64,000 bases of DNA from Enterovibrio norvegicus DSM 15893 (GCF_900115495.1 NZ_FOWR01000025.1:19668-83667), one strand, 5' to 3'. Positions 1 through 10,639 are shown, counted from the first letter of the stretch. Notes: generated by a model not told the origin, from the sequence alone. Program-made: numbers and translations.

Positions 1-35
1 GTGTTGATGAGACGAATAATCAACACTGTGTTTTT
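1..35 (+). terminator. Terminator-like hairpin at window edge
   Basis: GTGTTGAT (1-8) and ATCAACAC (19-26) form a perfect 8-bp stem with a 10-nt loop, followed by a T-rich stretch (31-35). It probably ends a rightward gene lying before the window. The stem is AT-rich, so it could instead be a simple inverted repeat. Confidence 0.4.
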
Positions 36-383
36 CAACAGAAACAGGTAACACCTAGTGCTTGCTGAAGAACATTGGTAAAATTGGTGAGCGCTGTCAA
101 AGATTCAGAGGTGGTATTTCACTAAATTTCATCTCAGTTTCACACAGTCAGCGGAGCAGTGAAACATAGACGCCTGAGTGAACCGGATCTGCATCGGTAC
201 TTGGGTAGACATCCCGGCAACGGGGTGCGCGGCAACAAGGATTGTTGGTTGGTTTGATGTTTATTTGAATATGCACAATAAGCACACCAAACTTCATGGA
301 GCCAAGTCCGCTCATCAAATTGAACGTCATCTTTTGATGTTGAGTTTGTCACTTGGTTTTGAAAATTTAGACTGGAGAAAGTC
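36..383 (+). promoter_or_regulatory. deo operon leader region, no gene
   Basis: About 350 bases without a convincing gene precede deoC; the reading frames here lack ribosome sites or overlap deoC. GTTTCAC (137-143) and GTGAAAC (159-165) form a perfect 7-bp inverted repeat with a 15-base spacer, a possible operator or leader hairpin. deo operons in enteric bacteria and Vibrio are controlled by DeoR/CytR/CRP from this position, but I could not identify a clear match to any of those sites. A ribosome site (GGAGAAAG) stands just before the deoC ATG. Confidence 0.35.
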
Positions 384-1157
384 ATGAGCGAATTAAAAGC
401 AGCAGCACTACGTGCCCTTAAACTGATGGATCTTACTACCCTGAACGATGACGACACTGACGCGAAAGTTATCGAACTGTGTAAGAGCGCGAAAAGCCCT
501 GCTGGCAACACTGCTGCTATCTGCATCTACCCACGCTTCATCCCTGTTGCAAAAAAGCAGCTTCGTGAGCAAGGTACCCCTGAGATTAAAATCGCGACCG
601 TGACTAACTTCCCGCACGGCAACGACGACATTGAGATCGCGGTTGCTGAAACCAAAGCGGCAGTGGCTTACGGCGCTGATGAAGTTGACGTTGTATTCCC
701 ATACCGCACGCTGATCGCTGGCGATGAAAACACAGGCTTCGAACTGGTTAAGCAGTGTAAAGCAGCGTGTGGCGATATTACGCTGAAAGTGATCATCGAA
801 ACGGGCGAACTGAAAGAAGCGGCGTTGATCAAACGTGCTTCTGAGATCGCTATCGAAGCGGGCGCTGATTTCATCAAAACCTCAACGGGTAAAGTGCCTG
901 TTAACGCAACCCCTGAATCTGCTGAAATCATGCTGACCGTGATCAAAGACATGGGTGTTGCTGAGAAAGTCGGTTTCAAACCTGCTGGCGGCGTACGTAC
1001 TGCGGAAGACGCAGCAGAATACCTTGCGATGGCAGATCGCATCCTTGGTGGTGAGTGGGCGGACAACGCACACTACCGTTTTGGAGCTTCAAGCCTACTT
1101 GCGAACCTGCTTCACACCTTGGGTGAAGGCGAGAAAGCGGCAGAAGGCGGCTACTGA
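384..1157 (+). CDS. deoC: Deoxyribose-phosphate aldolase
   Basis: This 257-aa class I aldolase cleaves 2-deoxyribose-5-phosphate to glyceraldehyde-3-phosphate and acetaldehyde, the last step of deoxynucleoside catabolism in the cytosol. The Schiff-base lysine lies in FIKTSTGK (about K165), and the second conserved lysine in GFKPAGGVR (about K198). Length matches E. coli DeoC (259 aa). The start is set by GGAGAAAG seven bases upstream. It is the first gene of a deoC-deoA-deoB-deoD operon, the same order as in E. coli. Nothing unusual is seen. Confidence 0.97.
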   Translation: MSELKAAALRALKLMDLTTLNDDDTDAKVIELCKSAKSPAGNTAAICIYPRFIPVAKKQLREQGTPEIKIATVTNFPHGNDDIEIAVAETKAAVAYGADEVDVVFPYRTLIAGDENTGFELVKQCKAACGDITLKVIIETGELKEAALIKRASEIAIEAGADFIKTSTGKVPVNATPESAEIMLTVIKDMGVAEKVGFKPAGGVRTAEDAAEYLAMADRILGGEWADNAHYRFGASSLLANLLHTLGEGEKAAEGGY

Positions 1158-1242
1158 TCCTCTCGATTATGTAGCGATCGGGGAGTGCGATGCATTCCCC
1201 ATCCAATAGACCTTCGTCTGTTCCTTGTTTGTGAGGTGTATT

Positions 1243-2574
1243 ATGTACCTTCCCCAAGAAATCATCAGAAAGAAACGCGACAACATCGCGCTAACGTCTG
1301 ACGAGATTAACTTTTTTATCAAAGGCGTGGCGAGCGACACTGTCTCTGAAGGACAAATAGCCGCGTTTGCAATGGCTGTGTATTTCAATGACATGACCAT
1401 GGATGAGCGCGTCGCACTGACCTGTGCAATGCGTGATTCTGGCATGGTGATTGATTGGTCACACATGCATTTTGATGGCCCTATCGTCGATAAACACAGT
1501 ACCGGCGGTGTGGGTGATGTCACCTCGTTAATGCTAGGCCCAATGGTGGCAGCATGTGGTGGCTTTGTACCGATGATTTCAGGCCGTGGCTTGGGTCATA
1601 CTGGCGGTACGCTGGATAAATTAGAGTCTATTCCGGGCTACAACATTACGCCGACCAATGACGTATTTGGTCAGGTAACCCGTGAAGCGGGTGTCGCCAT
1701 CATCGGCCAAACGGGCGATTTAGCCCCCGCTGATAAGCGTGTATACGCAACGCGTGATGTGACCGCAACTGTCGATAGTATTTCGCTTATTACGGCGTCG
1801 ATTTTGTCGAAGAAGCTGGCTGCAGGTCTGGAATCACTCGTGATGGACGTGAAAGTAGGGTCAGGCGCCTTCATGCCGACGTACGGACAGTCCGAAGAAT
1901 TAGCGAAATCGATTGTCGCTGTTGCTAACGGTGCGGGAACACGCACCAGTGCGCTGCTGACTGACATGAACCAAGTACTGGCGTCGAGTGCAGGTAATGC
2001 CCTCGAAGTGAAAGAAGCCGTACAGTTCCTCACTGGCGAATACCGTAACCCGCGTTTGTATGCGGTCACGATGGCGCTATGTGCAGAGATGTTGGTGATC
2101 AGTGGCTTGGCAGCTAACGACGCTGAAGCAAAACAAAAACTGCAAGCTGTGCTGGATAACGGCAAGGCGGCAGAATGTTTCGGTAAAATGGTGGCAGGCC
2201 TAGGCGGGCCGCTCGATTTCGTAGAAAATTACGGTAAGTACTTGGCGACCGCCAATGTCATCAAACCTGTCTTTGCACCCAACGCGGGGTTTGTCTCTGC
2301 AATGGATACACGTGCAATGGGGATGGCAGTGGTTGGGCTCGGCGGCGGACGCCGTGTTGCCAGTGACACCATTGACTACTCAGTGGGCTTTAGCGATGTG
2401 ATCCGGTTAGGAACGCAGGCTGATAGCTCAACACCGCTGGCGGTTGTGCATGCGAAGGACGAAGCGCAATGGCAACAAGCTGCGGAACAACTTCAGGCCG
2501 CGATGGTTATCGCTGACAACGCACCTCAGGCAACGCCAGATGTGTATCGTCAAATTGGCCCACAAGACGTCTAA
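1243..2574 (+). CDS. deoA: Thymidine phosphorylase
   Basis: This 443-aa enzyme phosphorolyses thymidine and deoxyuridine to the free base and deoxyribose-1-phosphate. The family signature around [10 protein letters not shown], the glycine-rich phosphate loop and the full length (E. coli 440 aa) are present. I chose the ATG at 1243 ([11 protein letters not shown]) over a TTG at 1225 because GTGAGGTG sits just before it and the E. coli protein starts the same way. It follows deoC by 85 bases and precedes deoB by 11 bases. Confidence 0.96.
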   Translation: MYLPQEIIRKKRDNIALTSDEINFFIKGVASDTVSEGQIAAFAMAVYFNDMTMDERVALTCAMRDSGMVIDWSHMHFDGPIVDKHSTGGVGDVTSLMLGPMVAACGGFVPMISGRGLGHTGGTLDKLESIPGYNITPTNDVFGQVTREAGVAIIGQTGDLAPADKRVYATRDVTATVDSISLITASILSKKLAAGLESLVMDVKVGSGAFMPTYGQSEELAKSIVAVANGAGTRTSALLTDMNQVLASSAGNALEVKEAVQFLTGEYRNPRLYAVTMALCAEMLVISGLAANDAEAKQKLQAVLDNGKAAECFGKMVAGLGGPLDFVENYGKYLATANVIKPVFAPNAGFVSAMDTRAMGMAVVGLGGGRRVASDTIDYSVGFSDVIRLGTQADSSTPLAVVHAKDEAQWQQAAEQLQAAMVIADNAPQATPDVYRQIGPQDV

Positions 2575-2585
2575 CGGAGGCGACC

Positions 2586-3806
2586 ATGAAACGCGCTATT
2601 ATTTTGGTTCTTGATTCATTCGGGATCGGGGCATCTGAAGACGCCGTCAAATTTGGCGACGTAGGTGCAGATACGCTAGGTTCAATCGCGAAAGCGTGTG
2701 CAGCAGGCGAAGCAAATAATGAAGACCGCCAAGGTCCTCTTAACTTACCGAATCTGACACGTCTAGGTCTGGGTAAAGCTGGCGAAGAATCGTCAGGCGC
2801 TTTCCCGGCAGGTCTTGATCCTAACGCTGAGATTATCGGTGCTTATGGCCATGCGAAAGAATTGTCGTCAGGCAAAGATACGCCGTCTGGTCACTGGGAA
2901 ATTGCAGGTGTGCCTGTGCTGTTTGATTGGGGATATTTCACCGACAAAGAAAACAGCTTCCCGAAAGAACTGACTGACCGTATTCTAGCGCGCGCTGGTC
3001 TTTCCGACTTTTTGGGTAACTGCCATGCATCAGGCACGGAAGTGCTGGATGCGCTGGGTGAAGAACACATGAAGACTGGTCTTCCTATCTTCTATACCTC
3101 TGCAGACTCGGTGTTCCAAATTGCATGTCACGAAGAAACCTTCGGTCTGGATCGCTTGCTTGAGCTTTGCCAGATTGCACGTGAAGAATTGGAAGACTAC
3201 AACATTGGTCGCGTTATCGCGCGTCCGTTCATTGGTCCGGGTAAAGGTCAATTTGAACGTACCGGTAACCGTCGTGACTTGTCTGTAGAGCCGCCAGCAA
3301 CAACCGTGCTTCAAAAGCTGGTTGAAGAAAAATCTGGTGAAGTTATCTCAATCGGTAAGATTGCAGATATCTATGCGCATGTTGGTATCACCCAAAAAGT
3401 GAAAGCAACGGGCTTAGAAGCTTTGTTTGATGCCACCAAAGACGCGATTAAAGTGGCCGGTGACAACAGCTTGGTCTTCACTAACTTCGTTGATTTTGAT
3501 TCACACTACGGCCACCGCCGTAACGTTGCTGGCTATGCCGCTGCACTGGAGTATTTCGATAAACGTCTACCAGAAATTATCGAGATGCTTGATGAAAACG
3601 ATCTTCTGATCCTGACCGCTGACCACGGTTGCGATCCAACCTGGCCGGGCTCTGATCACACGCGTGAACACATCCCTGTTTTGGTTTATGGCGAGAAAGT
3701 GCCAGCGGGCTCATTGGGCCGTCGCGAAACCTTTGCTGATATTGGCCAAACATTGGCTCAGTACTTTGGTACTTCAGATATGGAATACGGTAAATCATTC
3801 CTGTAA
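2586..3806 (+). CDS. deoB: Phosphopentomutase
   Basis: This 406-aa alkaline-phosphatase-superfamily enzyme interconverts (deoxy)ribose-1-phosphate and -5-phosphate, linking the phosphorylases DeoA/DeoD to DeoC. Metal ligands are visible in LDSFGIG near the N-terminus and in [19 protein letters not shown] near the C-terminus; the phosphorylated threonine lies in [11 protein letters not shown]. Length equals E. coli DeoB (407 aa). A strong GGAGG ribosome site lies between the deoA stop and the ATG, consistent with one transcript. Confidence 0.97.
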   Translation: MKRAIILVLDSFGIGASEDAVKFGDVGADTLGSIAKACAAGEANNEDRQGPLNLPNLTRLGLGKAGEESSGAFPAGLDPNAEIIGAYGHAKELSSGKDTPSGHWEIAGVPVLFDWGYFTDKENSFPKELTDRILARAGLSDFLGNCHASGTEVLDALGEEHMKTGLPIFYTSADSVFQIACHEETFGLDRLLELCQIAREELEDYNIGRVIARPFIGPGKGQFERTGNRRDLSVEPPATTVLQKLVEEKSGEVISIGKIADIYAHVGITQKVKATGLEALFDATKDAIKVAGDNSLVFTNFVDFDSHYGHRRNVAGYAAALEYFDKRLPEIIEMLDENDLLILTADHGCDPTWPGSDHTREHIPVLVYGEKVPAGSLGRRETFADIGQTLAQYFGTSDMEYGKSFL

Positions 3807-3838
3807 TCCGACTTACTTTGATAAAAAGGAACTAACAA

Positions 3839-4564
3839 ATGGCAACTCCACATATCAATGCCGAAATGGGTGATTTTGCAGACGTCGTTCTAATGCCAGG
3901 CGACCCGCTACGTGCTAAGTACATTGCTGAAACTTTCCTTGCTGACGTGAAGCAGGTTTGTGATGTTCGCAACATGTACGGTTACACCGGTACTTACAAA
4001 GGTCGTAAGATCTCTGTCATGGGTCATGGTATGGGTATCCCATCGTGCTCAATCTACGCGACTGAGCTGATCAAAGACTTCGGCGTGAAGAAAATCATCC
4101 GTGTGGGTAGCTGTGGCGCAGTACGTGAAGACGTAAAACTGCGTGATGTTGTTATCGGTGTTGGCGCATCTACCGATGCAAAAATTAACCGTACTCGTTT
4201 CAACGGTCATGACTTTGCAGCGATTGCAGATTTCGACATGACCCGCAACGCGGTTGATGCAGCGAAAGCAAAAGGCATCAACGTACGTGTTGGTAACATC
4301 TTCTCTGCAGACCTGTTCTACTCACCAGAGCCAGCATTTTTCGACACTATGGCGAAGTACGGCATCCTAGGTGTAGAAATGGAAGCGGCAGGTATCTACG
4401 GTGTTGCCGCTGAGTTCGGTGCGAAAGCACTGACCATCTGTACCGTATCTGACCACATCAAGACCGGCGAACAAACAACGTCTGAAGAGCGTCAAACTAC
4501 GTTCAATGAAATGATTGAAATCGCACTTGAATCTGTACTGCTAGGCGACGCTGAAGAAGCGTAA
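3839..4564 (+). CDS. deoD: Purine-nucleoside phosphorylase
   Basis: This 241-aa hexameric-type phosphorylase converts purine (deoxy)nucleosides to base plus (deoxy)ribose-1-phosphate. It starts with [11 protein letters not shown] and contains the phosphate-binding [11 protein letters not shown], the nucleoside-binding [10 protein letters not shown] and the catalytic aspartate in TVSDH, all typical of E. coli DeoD (239 aa). An AAAAGGA ribosome site precedes the ATG. It is the last gene of the deo operon; a strong hairpin terminator follows within 25 bases of its stop. Confidence 0.97.
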   Translation: MATPHINAEMGDFADVVLMPGDPLRAKYIAETFLADVKQVCDVRNMYGYTGTYKGRKISVMGHGMGIPSCSIYATELIKDFGVKKIIRVGSCGAVREDVKLRDVVIGVGASTDAKINRTRFNGHDFAAIADFDMTRNAVDAAKAKGINVRVGNIFSADLFYSPEPAFFDTMAKYGILGVEMEAAGIYGVAAEFGAKALTICTVSDHIKTGEQTTSEERQTTFNEMIEIALESVLLGDAEEA

Positions 4565-4584
4565 TCGACACAGTTCGGAAAGAA

Positions 4585-4612
4585 AAAAGGATGGCTTCGG
4601 CCATCCTTTTTT
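4585..4612 (+). terminator. deo operon terminator
   Basis: AAGGATGGC-TTCG-GCCATCCTT forms a perfect stem with a stable TTCG tetraloop, followed by T residues, 20 bases after the deoD stop. It is a textbook Rho-independent terminator. Confidence 0.93.
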
Positions 4613-4630
4613 GTGTTCAAAATCTGTCAG

Positions 4631-4658
4631 TTTCGAGTTTCGAGTTTCGAGTTTCGAG
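4631..4658. repeat. Tandem heptamer array, TTTCGAG x4
   Basis: Four perfect head-to-tail copies of the 7-base unit TTTCGAG lie between the deo terminator and ytjB. They are 33 bases from a second heptamer array with a different unit. No coding role is apparent. Confidence 0.9.
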
Positions 4659-4690
4659 AAGAGAGCAGATCACCTCGGTCAACGATAATC

Positions 4691-4746
4691 TCTAGTCTCT
4701 AGTCTCTAGTCTCTAGTCTCTAGTCTCTAGTCTCTAGTCTCTAGTC
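4691..4746. repeat. Tandem heptamer array, TCTAGTC x8
   Basis: Eight perfect copies of the 7-base unit TCTAGTC, with no sequence between copies, end about 20 bases from the 3' end of ytjB. The perfect conservation suggests recent expansion by slippage. It is not a CRISPR array, since there are no spacers. Confidence 0.95.
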
Positions 4747-4768
4747 TAGGCACTCACATCTCGCTCTT

Positions 4769-5377
4769 TCAATCATTATTTTTCAGCAAAAACGTCGAGC
4801 GCCATAAATCCTTTCGACTTGCGAAAGTGAAAATCAGCAACGCGCCTGTCACGATGGCGACGAGGATCATGGCACGCACCAAGTTGATGCTCTGCTCTAA
4901 ACGGTTTGATGCCGCTTTAATCACTTCTGCGTGTTCAAGCGTGATGCGCACAAAACCTGCCATATGGCCGTCATGTGAAATAGGTTCAACCAATTGCTGA
5001 CGACCAATGCTCGCGACTGACAATGGGGTGTTGATGCCAGTCAGTTGCTCAAGGGGCATCGCGCCTACAGAGCTTGCAAGCAAATTACCGCGCTGGTCAT
5101 AGACCGCCGCATCAAGGATCAGTTTCTCTTCTTGCAGGCGTGCAACCAACCCATCAAGGACGTCAATTTGATCGTTAGTCACAGCTGGGTATGCCGTGGC
5201 CGCCGCTTGACGCAGGATCACACGGGAAAGAGATTCTGTTTGCTCATATAACATTTTGTAGTTGCGATTGTTCAGTTGGTTGCTGTACATAAAGAGCATC
5301 ATGATGGTCGAGAAACCCGCGACAACCACGAAAAATTGCCAAAGTCGGCGTAGTCGTTTTTTATTTATTTGTAGCAT
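4769..5377 (-). CDS. ytjB: YtjB/Smp-family membrane protein
   Basis: This 202-aa protein has an N-terminal membrane segment (about residues 13-31) after a basic stretch, an extracytoplasmic domain of about 125 residues, and a second membrane segment (about 168-188) followed by RKDLWRS. The topology, size and divergent position next to serB match E. coli ytjB (smp, ahpA), which lies head-to-head with serB. The biochemical role is not established from sequence. The intergenic gap to serB (5378-5555) should carry both divergent promoters. Confidence 0.85.
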   Translation of the reverse strand: MLQINKKRLRRLWQFFVVVAGFSTIMMLFMYSNQLNNRNYKMLYEQTESLSRVILRQAAATAYPAVTNDQIDVLDGLVARLQEEKLILDAAVYDQRGNLLASSVGAMPLEQLTGINTPLSVASIGRQQLVEPISHDGHMAGFVRITLEHAEVIKAASNRLEQSINLVRAMILVAIVTGALLIFTFASRKDLWRSTFLLKNND

Positions 5378-5555
5378 AAGCTGTCCAAAGCCAAGAGCGG
5401 GCAGAGGCTCCGCAAAAATTCAGCGCGACTTCAGTTTGCTGCCCAAGTTGAAAAAATGCAAGTCACCCCTTGGCTTAACACGTTGCTATGGCTAATGTGA
5501 TCACTCGCACTCTTTGATATAGTAAAGCGAGTTTTCGATAAGGATATTATTTGCA

Positions 5556-6527
5556 ATGGATGCAACGTCAGTTTTCGCAATTAAGAAGCACACTAAACTC
5601 TTAACACGCTTTCCCTCTATCCGCCATTTTCGTCCATCAGATTGCCGACAAGCAGGCTGGATGCTTTATGGTTTTCATATTAGCCCTTCCTACCTTGATG
5701 ATTTTGCCTTTTTAACCGGCGAAGCTGTTAAACCGCTGGCAGGCTGGACGGTTGGCCCTTATGAAGTGCTATTAATGCGCGGTGAGTTGACCCCTGAAAT
5801 GATGGCTCTCGCTGACGCACTCTCACTTGATTGTGCGTTACTCGACAATATTCCTAACTTGTTCGAACCTGGCCTTGCGCTGTTCGACATGGACTCCACT
5901 GCCATTCAAATTGAATGCATCGATGAAATCGCCAAGCTGGCGGGCGTGGGCGAGCAAGTTGCCGCGGTAACCGAACGTGCCATGCAAGGCGAGCTCGATT
6001 TTGAGCAAAGCCTCCGTGAGCGTGTAGGTACATTGAAGGGCACGGATGTGTCTGTGCTTGAGCAAGTGCGAGACAGCTTACCCTTGATGCCTGGCATGCG
6101 CCAATTAACGGCATCGCTGCAAGCGCGGGGCTGGAAAGTGGCGATCGCATCGGGCGGCTTTACGTGGTTTTCTGATTCACTGCGTGACCAGCTTTCTCTT
6201 GCTCACGCTGAGTCTAACCAACTTGTCATTGAAAACGGCAAGCTAACCGGCGAAGTGACAGGGCAGGTGGTCGATGCACAACGCAAGGCAGATATTCTCG
6301 ATGATTTGACCTATCGCTATGAATTAACGCCGACCAATACGATTGCTGTCGGTGATGGCGCAAATGACCTGAAAATGATGTCAGCCGCGGGCTTGGGCAT
6401 TGCGTACCACGCGAAGCCGAAAGTGCAGAAAGAAGCGCAAGTGGCGATCCGCCATGCCGATCTTGGTGGCGTCCTGTGCGTGTTGTCGGCATCGTTACTG
6501 CCACAACGTTTGAGCTGGAAAGGCTAA
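5556..6527 (+). CDS. serB: Phosphoserine phosphatase
   Basis: This 323-aa HAD-superfamily enzyme dephosphorylates L-phosphoserine, the last step of serine synthesis. The nucleophile motif is FDMDST (Asp about 111, acid/base Asp 113); the later HAD motifs are seen in SGGFTWF and in VGDGANDLKMM. The first 100 residues form the regulatory N-terminal domain typical of proteobacterial SerB, and the length matches E. coli (322 aa). It is divergent from ytjB and ends in a hairpin shared with the convergent PilZ gene. Confidence 0.96.
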   Translation: MDATSVFAIKKHTKLLTRFPSIRHFRPSDCRQAGWMLYGFHISPSYLDDFAFLTGEAVKPLAGWTVGPYEVLLMRGELTPEMMALADALSLDCALLDNIPNLFEPGLALFDMDSTAIQIECIDEIAKLAGVGEQVAAVTERAMQGELDFEQSLRERVGTLKGTDVSVLEQVRDSLPLMPGMRQLTASLQARGWKVAIASGGFTWFSDSLRDQLSLAHAESNQLVIENGKLTGEVTGQVVDAQRKADILDDLTYRYELTPTNTIAVGDGANDLKMMSAAGLGIAYHAKPKVQKEAQVAIRHADLGGVLCVLSASLLPQRLSWKG

Positions 6528-6582
6528 CGCCCCTCAGCGTTATCTTGCTGTAACCTGAATCTAAAAATGTAACCCGAATATG

Positions 6583-6614
6583 AAAAAGGCCACGTGTTTC
6601 CATGTGGCCTTTTT
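6583..6614. terminator. Bidirectional terminator, serB / PilZ gene
   Basis: AAAAAGGCCACGTG and CATGTGGCCTTTTT pair as a 14-bp stem with one G-T wobble and a 4-base loop. A-tract and T-tract flanks make it usable in both directions, which fits the convergent genes on either side. Confidence 0.9.
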
Positions 6615-6643
6615 AGTGTCTGAAATGTACGGGGTGATGGTTG

Positions 6644-8977
6644 TTATAACCTGAGTAGGACTTCATCGGTCACGTCAGTCATCTCTCCATAGACACACAG
6701 GTCAATGAACTCGCCTTCAAGCTGCCTGGCTTTCAGGGATGATTGCATCATGATTTCTTCAACCACCGCCGAGTTGAGATATTGACCGCCTTCATTAATG
6801 GGCTGCAGCCAGTTTCTCACCGCGAAGAATTTCCCTTTCTTACGGGCTTGCGACACGAAAAAGCGGCGCTCTTCCGGCGAAGCAAAGCTTTCTAGGATGC
6901 GGGCTTTGATGTCAATGACAGCATTGTTCTCGAACTGCACCGCCACATAGAACTCATGCTTGATTTGGGTGAGTCGATTGCGCTGACGAAGAATGCTCGC
7001 GCTCAGTTTGGCGATATGCTCCCCCAACACAGGCGATAGCGAAACGAGCCCTTGCTGAGAGGGGCTTTCTAACAAGCGACTTAGCTCGTTACCTGGGTAG
7101 TTAATGCCAACGGTTGCCAACTGTAAGTTATCCCCTTTTCGACAAAGAAAATACGGTGTGGCCGACAGGCGCGTAAGCAGCATTTGGTGCATGGCTTCAA
7201 CCAAAGGCGGATCGGGCATTTTCTCGCTATCGAGCGTCAACCGGTGCTGATTGTGGTCAATCAGCCGTTGAAGGTATTCGCTACGGTGTCTGCTGTGTCT
7301 GTCTTGGATGAGTACCAAGGTGACATTGGTGCGGTCTTCGCTAATACGCACGACTTTATAGGGCACATTGCCAAGTGGGGCTTTGGGGTCGATGCGCCTA
7401 AAGTCATTGAAGGTGATCGCCACTTCTTGTGCTTTGGTACCACTGAATGGACGCGTGAGTTTTAAGTTCAATCCGCTCGATGAAAAGTCGACAGTTTGTG
7501 CTTGGATCTCACCACTGACATGATGGATCAACGTGGCGCCCGTTCTATGTTTGTAGCGCGGTTCTTTGCGTTGAGGAGCAAGAAGCGATGGCACCGCTTC
7601 AATGGCAGAAATGCCGGTACGCGGGTGCACATATTGATTCAAGCTCTTTGCTGGAATCTTGGGTTTTACTGGGTATCTGAAATCGGCGTTTGAATGCTCC
7701 AAGGTGAGATCTTGGATGGTGGCGATGTGCGTTAATTCGTCAATCTGGTGAATGTAAGCGGGCGAAACTTCTTGCAGACGGATAGCGTCTTCTTCGCTTA
7801 TTTTTGTCATCGTCACGCGTAAAACGCGCCAAGACGGGCGGGCACTGCCAATGTGCCAAAACAAATGGCGAAGCTCAGTGCTCATCTCCGTCGGAAAGGC
7901 CGAGAAGAAATAGGTTTTATCGGTATGTTCGTGGCTGAAGCAATACACCAAGGTTTCGCTGCAGTTTAGCCCTTCCAGTGCCAGGTTTTGTAGCCGTTCA
8001 GGGGAGAATAATCTGTCGATGACAGGTTGATTTCTTTCATCATGCCAGTAATCCCAAAGTTCGCGATTTTGCTCGGTGAGCAGGCAATAGCGAAGCGCAC
8101 TGCCACAGAAAAACAGGGGAAGTGATGGTGTTTTTTCTAGGTAGATCTTTTCGTAGCTGCGCGTGCGTGTCGAAATCAGCTTGTCTTTGTTTTCCGTGAT
8201 GGTATTGATATCAACGGTTTTGGACTTCACATCAATGGCTTCTTTAATGGCCTCGGTGCTGGTGATCAAACGAAGACGCAATCGGCGGAAGTTATCTTTT
8301 ACAAGGTTAATTTCAATGCCGACGAGACGGTAATCTAACCCTGTGAACAGTTCGGGGATTTGGCACTCATCACCAAGTTGCGGGAAGTAGACAGTAAGCA
8401 CTGTGCCCACGTCGTATTGAAATGCCGCAGGCAGCTTTATGCGCATCCCTGAATTTGAAATGTCTAGCGTGGTGCCATTGACTTCCGTGCCATCGGGTAG
8501 AAAAACCTGCACCTGACTGTTAAGTTGAATACGGTGTTCGCTGCGCAAAAGGTAGTGACCAAAGCGAAGGGCGTCAGCGTCTAGTGAAACAAAATTTTCT
8601 TGCGGTGAGGCTTGCGCGTTTCCAGTGCGTTGGAGAACACGGTGGCTGTTTGGGGTGTTATGCAGCTCATCCCACAGGCCTTGCGTCAATTGACCTTGGT
8701 AGACATCGAGACGACGGTGGTAGAGATTAAGGGCGACATCATCCATCCAGTGTGTCAGTCCGGATAGGGTATAAGATCGACATTCTCCCTGCACTTTGCC
8801 GCGCAAATCGATGGGCCTAAGAAATGGGCTCATTAGGCGACGAATTTCCATCTTAATAAGCAAACGTTCCGAATTGGAAAGGTTGGGGGTAAGAAAGGTT
8901 AATTGCGTATCAAAGTCCGCTTTTTCATAAAGCGGAAGAAGCTGGTCGTATAGGGTCCTGTCTTGGTCCTGCATCAT
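6644..8977 (-). CDS. Twin PilZ-domain c-di-GMP protein, PlzC-like
   Basis: This 777-aa protein carries two complete PilZ signatures: RSEHR (about 145-149) with DISNSG (172-177), and RKEPR (about 470-474) with DFSSSG (497-502). Both have the RxxxR and D/NxSxxG elements needed to bind cyclic di-GMP. No membrane segment or enzymatic domain is evident. The position between serB and radA is the same as V. cholerae VC2344 (PlzC), so it is probably the orthologue; the downstream output is not known from sequence. The two adjacent ATG codons at the start are equivalent. Confidence 0.85.
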   Translation of the reverse strand: MMQDQDRTLYDQLLPLYEKADFDTQLTFLTPNLSNSERLLIKMEIRRLMSPFLRPIDLRGKVQGECRSYTLSGLTHWMDDVALNLYHRRLDVYQGQLTQGLWDELHNTPNSHRVLQRTGNAQASPQENFVSLDADALRFGHYLLRSEHRIQLNSQVQVFLPDGTEVNGTTLDISNSGMRIKLPAAFQYDVGTVLTVYFPQLGDECQIPELFTGLDYRLVGIEINLVKDNFRRLRLRLITSTEAIKEAIDVKSKTVDINTITENKDKLISTRTRSYEKIYLEKTPSLPLFFCGSALRYCLLTEQNRELWDYWHDERNQPVIDRLFSPERLQNLALEGLNCSETLVYCFSHEHTDKTYFFSAFPTEMSTELRHLFWHIGSARPSWRVLRVTMTKISEEDAIRLQEVSPAYIHQIDELTHIATIQDLTLEHSNADFRYPVKPKIPAKSLNQYVHPRTGISAIEAVPSLLAPQRKEPRYKHRTGATLIHHVSGEIQAQTVDFSSSGLNLKLTRPFSGTKAQEVAITFNDFRRIDPKAPLGNVPYKVVRISEDRTNVTLVLIQDRHSRHRSEYLQRLIDHNQHRLTLDSEKMPDPPLVEAMHQMLLTRLSATPYFLCRKGDNLQLATVGINYPGNELSRLLESPSQQGLVSLSPVLGEHIAKLSASILRQRNRLTQIKHEFYVAVQFENNAVIDIKARILESFASPEERRFFVSQARKKGKFFAVRNWLQPINEGGQYLNSAVVEEIMMQSSLKARQLEGEFIDLCVYGEMTDVTDEVLLRL

Positions 8978-9172
8978 TCTAAATTCTGGTAGAATCCTGT
9001 ATTCATAGCGGCCACATGACAGAAAAGTTTACCTTTTTTTCTTACGGAGCGTGGTAAGGAACGCAGAAGTTAGTCTTCCGTCGCACTTGTTTCTTGTGCT
9101 TGGCGGTTTTACATACATTGTGTGAATTGAATCCACTAACGCATTGATAAAAAATATCAATCGGGAGAAACC

Positions 9173-10552
9173 ATGGCGAAAACAAAGCGAGCCTATGTCT
9201 GTAACGACTGCGGCGCAGATTATCCGCGTTGGCAAGGTCAATGCACCGCTTGTGGCGCGTGGAATACCATCACCGAGGTGAGGCTTGCTGCATCGCCGCA
9301 AGTTGCACGTACAGAGAAGTACGCAGGCTATGCAGGCGCGGCGGAAGCCAAAGTACAAACGCTAGAAAGCATTGATCTGCAAGAAGTGCCCCGTTTTTCC
9401 AGCGGCTTTAAAGAACTCGACCGCGTGTTAGGTGGCGGTATTGTGCCAGGCGCTGCTATTTTGATTGGTGGTAGCCCAGGTGCTGGTAAAAGTACCTTGT
9501 TGCTGCAAACCATGTGTCGATTAGCGAGCCAAATGCCGACGCTTTATGTCACGGGTGAAGAATCACTTCAACAAGTCGCGATGCGTGCAGAACGTTTAGG
9601 TTTGCCGAAAGATAACTTGAAAATGCTTTCGGAAACCAATGTCGAAAACATCTGTAATATTGCGCACCAAGAACGCCCGAAACTGATGGTGATTGACTCC
9701 ATCCAGGTGATGCATTGCGCGGATATTGCGTCTGCGCCGGGCAGTGTGGCGCAAGTGCGTGAATCCGCCGCGGCGCTCACGCGTTATGCAAAGCAAAACA
9801 ATGTCGCTATCTTCATGGTGGGCCATGTCACGAAAGACGGCACACTGGCGGGCCCTAAGGTGCTTGAGCACTGTATCGACTGTTCCGTGATGCTGGATGG
9901 TTCAAGTGATAGCCGTTTCCGCACATTGCGTAGCCATAAAAACCGCTTTGGTGCGGTCAACGAATTGGGCGTGTTCGCCATGACAGGGCAGGGGCTTCGC
10001 GAAGTCAGCAACCCTTCTGCGATTTTCTTGAGTCGTGGTGAAGATCCAACATCAGGCAGTTCCGTCATGGTGCTTTGGGAAGGCACGCGCCCATTGCTTG
10101 TCGAACTTCAAGCGCTGGTGGATTACAGCCAAATGGCTAACCCTCGTCGTGTGGCTGTTGGTCTGGAGCAAAACCGGGTCGCGCTCTTGTTGGCTGTGCT
10201 ACACAAACATGGCGGCCTACAAATGTCTGACCAAGATGTGTTTGTGAACGTTGTGGGTGGCGTGAAAGTGACAGAAACCAGCGCGGATCTGGCCTTGCTG
10301 CTGGCGTTGATCTCTAGCTTTCGCGATCGTCCATTGCCAAAAGATTTGGTGGTGTTTGGCGAAGTGGGTTTGGCGGGCGAAATTCGCCCCGTACCGAGCG
10401 GACAAGAACGCCTGATGGAAGCAGCAAAACACGGATTTAAACGCGCGGTTGTCCCTGCCGCCAATGTACCGAAAAACGATATTCCGGGCATGAAAGTATA
10501 TGGCGTGACCAAACTTTCCGATGCACTGTCAGTGCTGGAAGAGTTCGAGTAA
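9173..10552 (+). CDS. radA: DNA repair ATPase RadA
   Basis: This 459-aa RecA-like protein promotes branch migration during recombinational repair. The domains run: a C4 zinc finger (CNDCG...CTACG, residues 11-31), a Walker A motif in GGSPGAGKST (about 98-107), the RadA-specific KNRFG motif (about 260-264), and a Lon-protease-like C-terminal domain ending near EEFE. Length matches E. coli RadA (460 aa). GGGAGAAACC precedes the ATG. The serB-(plzC)-radA neighbourhood is conserved in Vibrio. Confidence 0.96.
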   Translation: MAKTKRAYVCNDCGADYPRWQGQCTACGAWNTITEVRLAASPQVARTEKYAGYAGAAEAKVQTLESIDLQEVPRFSSGFKELDRVLGGGIVPGAAILIGGSPGAGKSTLLLQTMCRLASQMPTLYVTGEESLQQVAMRAERLGLPKDNLKMLSETNVENICNIAHQERPKLMVIDSIQVMHCADIASAPGSVAQVRESAAALTRYAKQNNVAIFMVGHVTKDGTLAGPKVLEHCIDCSVMLDGSSDSRFRTLRSHKNRFGAVNELGVFAMTGQGLREVSNPSAIFLSRGEDPTSGSSVMVLWEGTRPLLVELQALVDYSQMANPRRVAVGLEQNRVALLLAVLHKHGGLQMSDQDVFVNVVGGVKVTETSADLALLLALISSFRDRPLPKDLVVFGEVGLAGEIRPVPSGQERLMEAAKHGFKRAVVPAANVPKNDIPGMKVYGVTKLSDALSVLEEFE

Positions 10553-10590
10553 TGTCGCTTCGTTATCTGTTACCCGCTATCCGTTAACGT

Positions 10591-10617
10591 AAAAAGGCAT
10601 CCCGTGGGATGCCTTTT
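10591..10617. terminator. Bidirectional terminator, radA / M23 gene
   Basis: AAAAAGGCATCCC and GGGATGCCTTTT pair as a 12-bp stem around a 2-base loop, with A and T tracts on the outside, between two convergent genes. Confidence 0.9.
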
Positions 10618-10639
10618 CTGATCTTACCGCCGATAACCG

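Noticed and set aside
140..526. Leftward frame across the deoC leader and start
   Set aside because: It overlaps conserved deoC codons and lacks a ribosome site; its sequence is low in recognisable features.
4691..4746. Possible CRISPR-like array
   Set aside because: The repeat unit is 7 bases with no spacers, and no cas genes are present.
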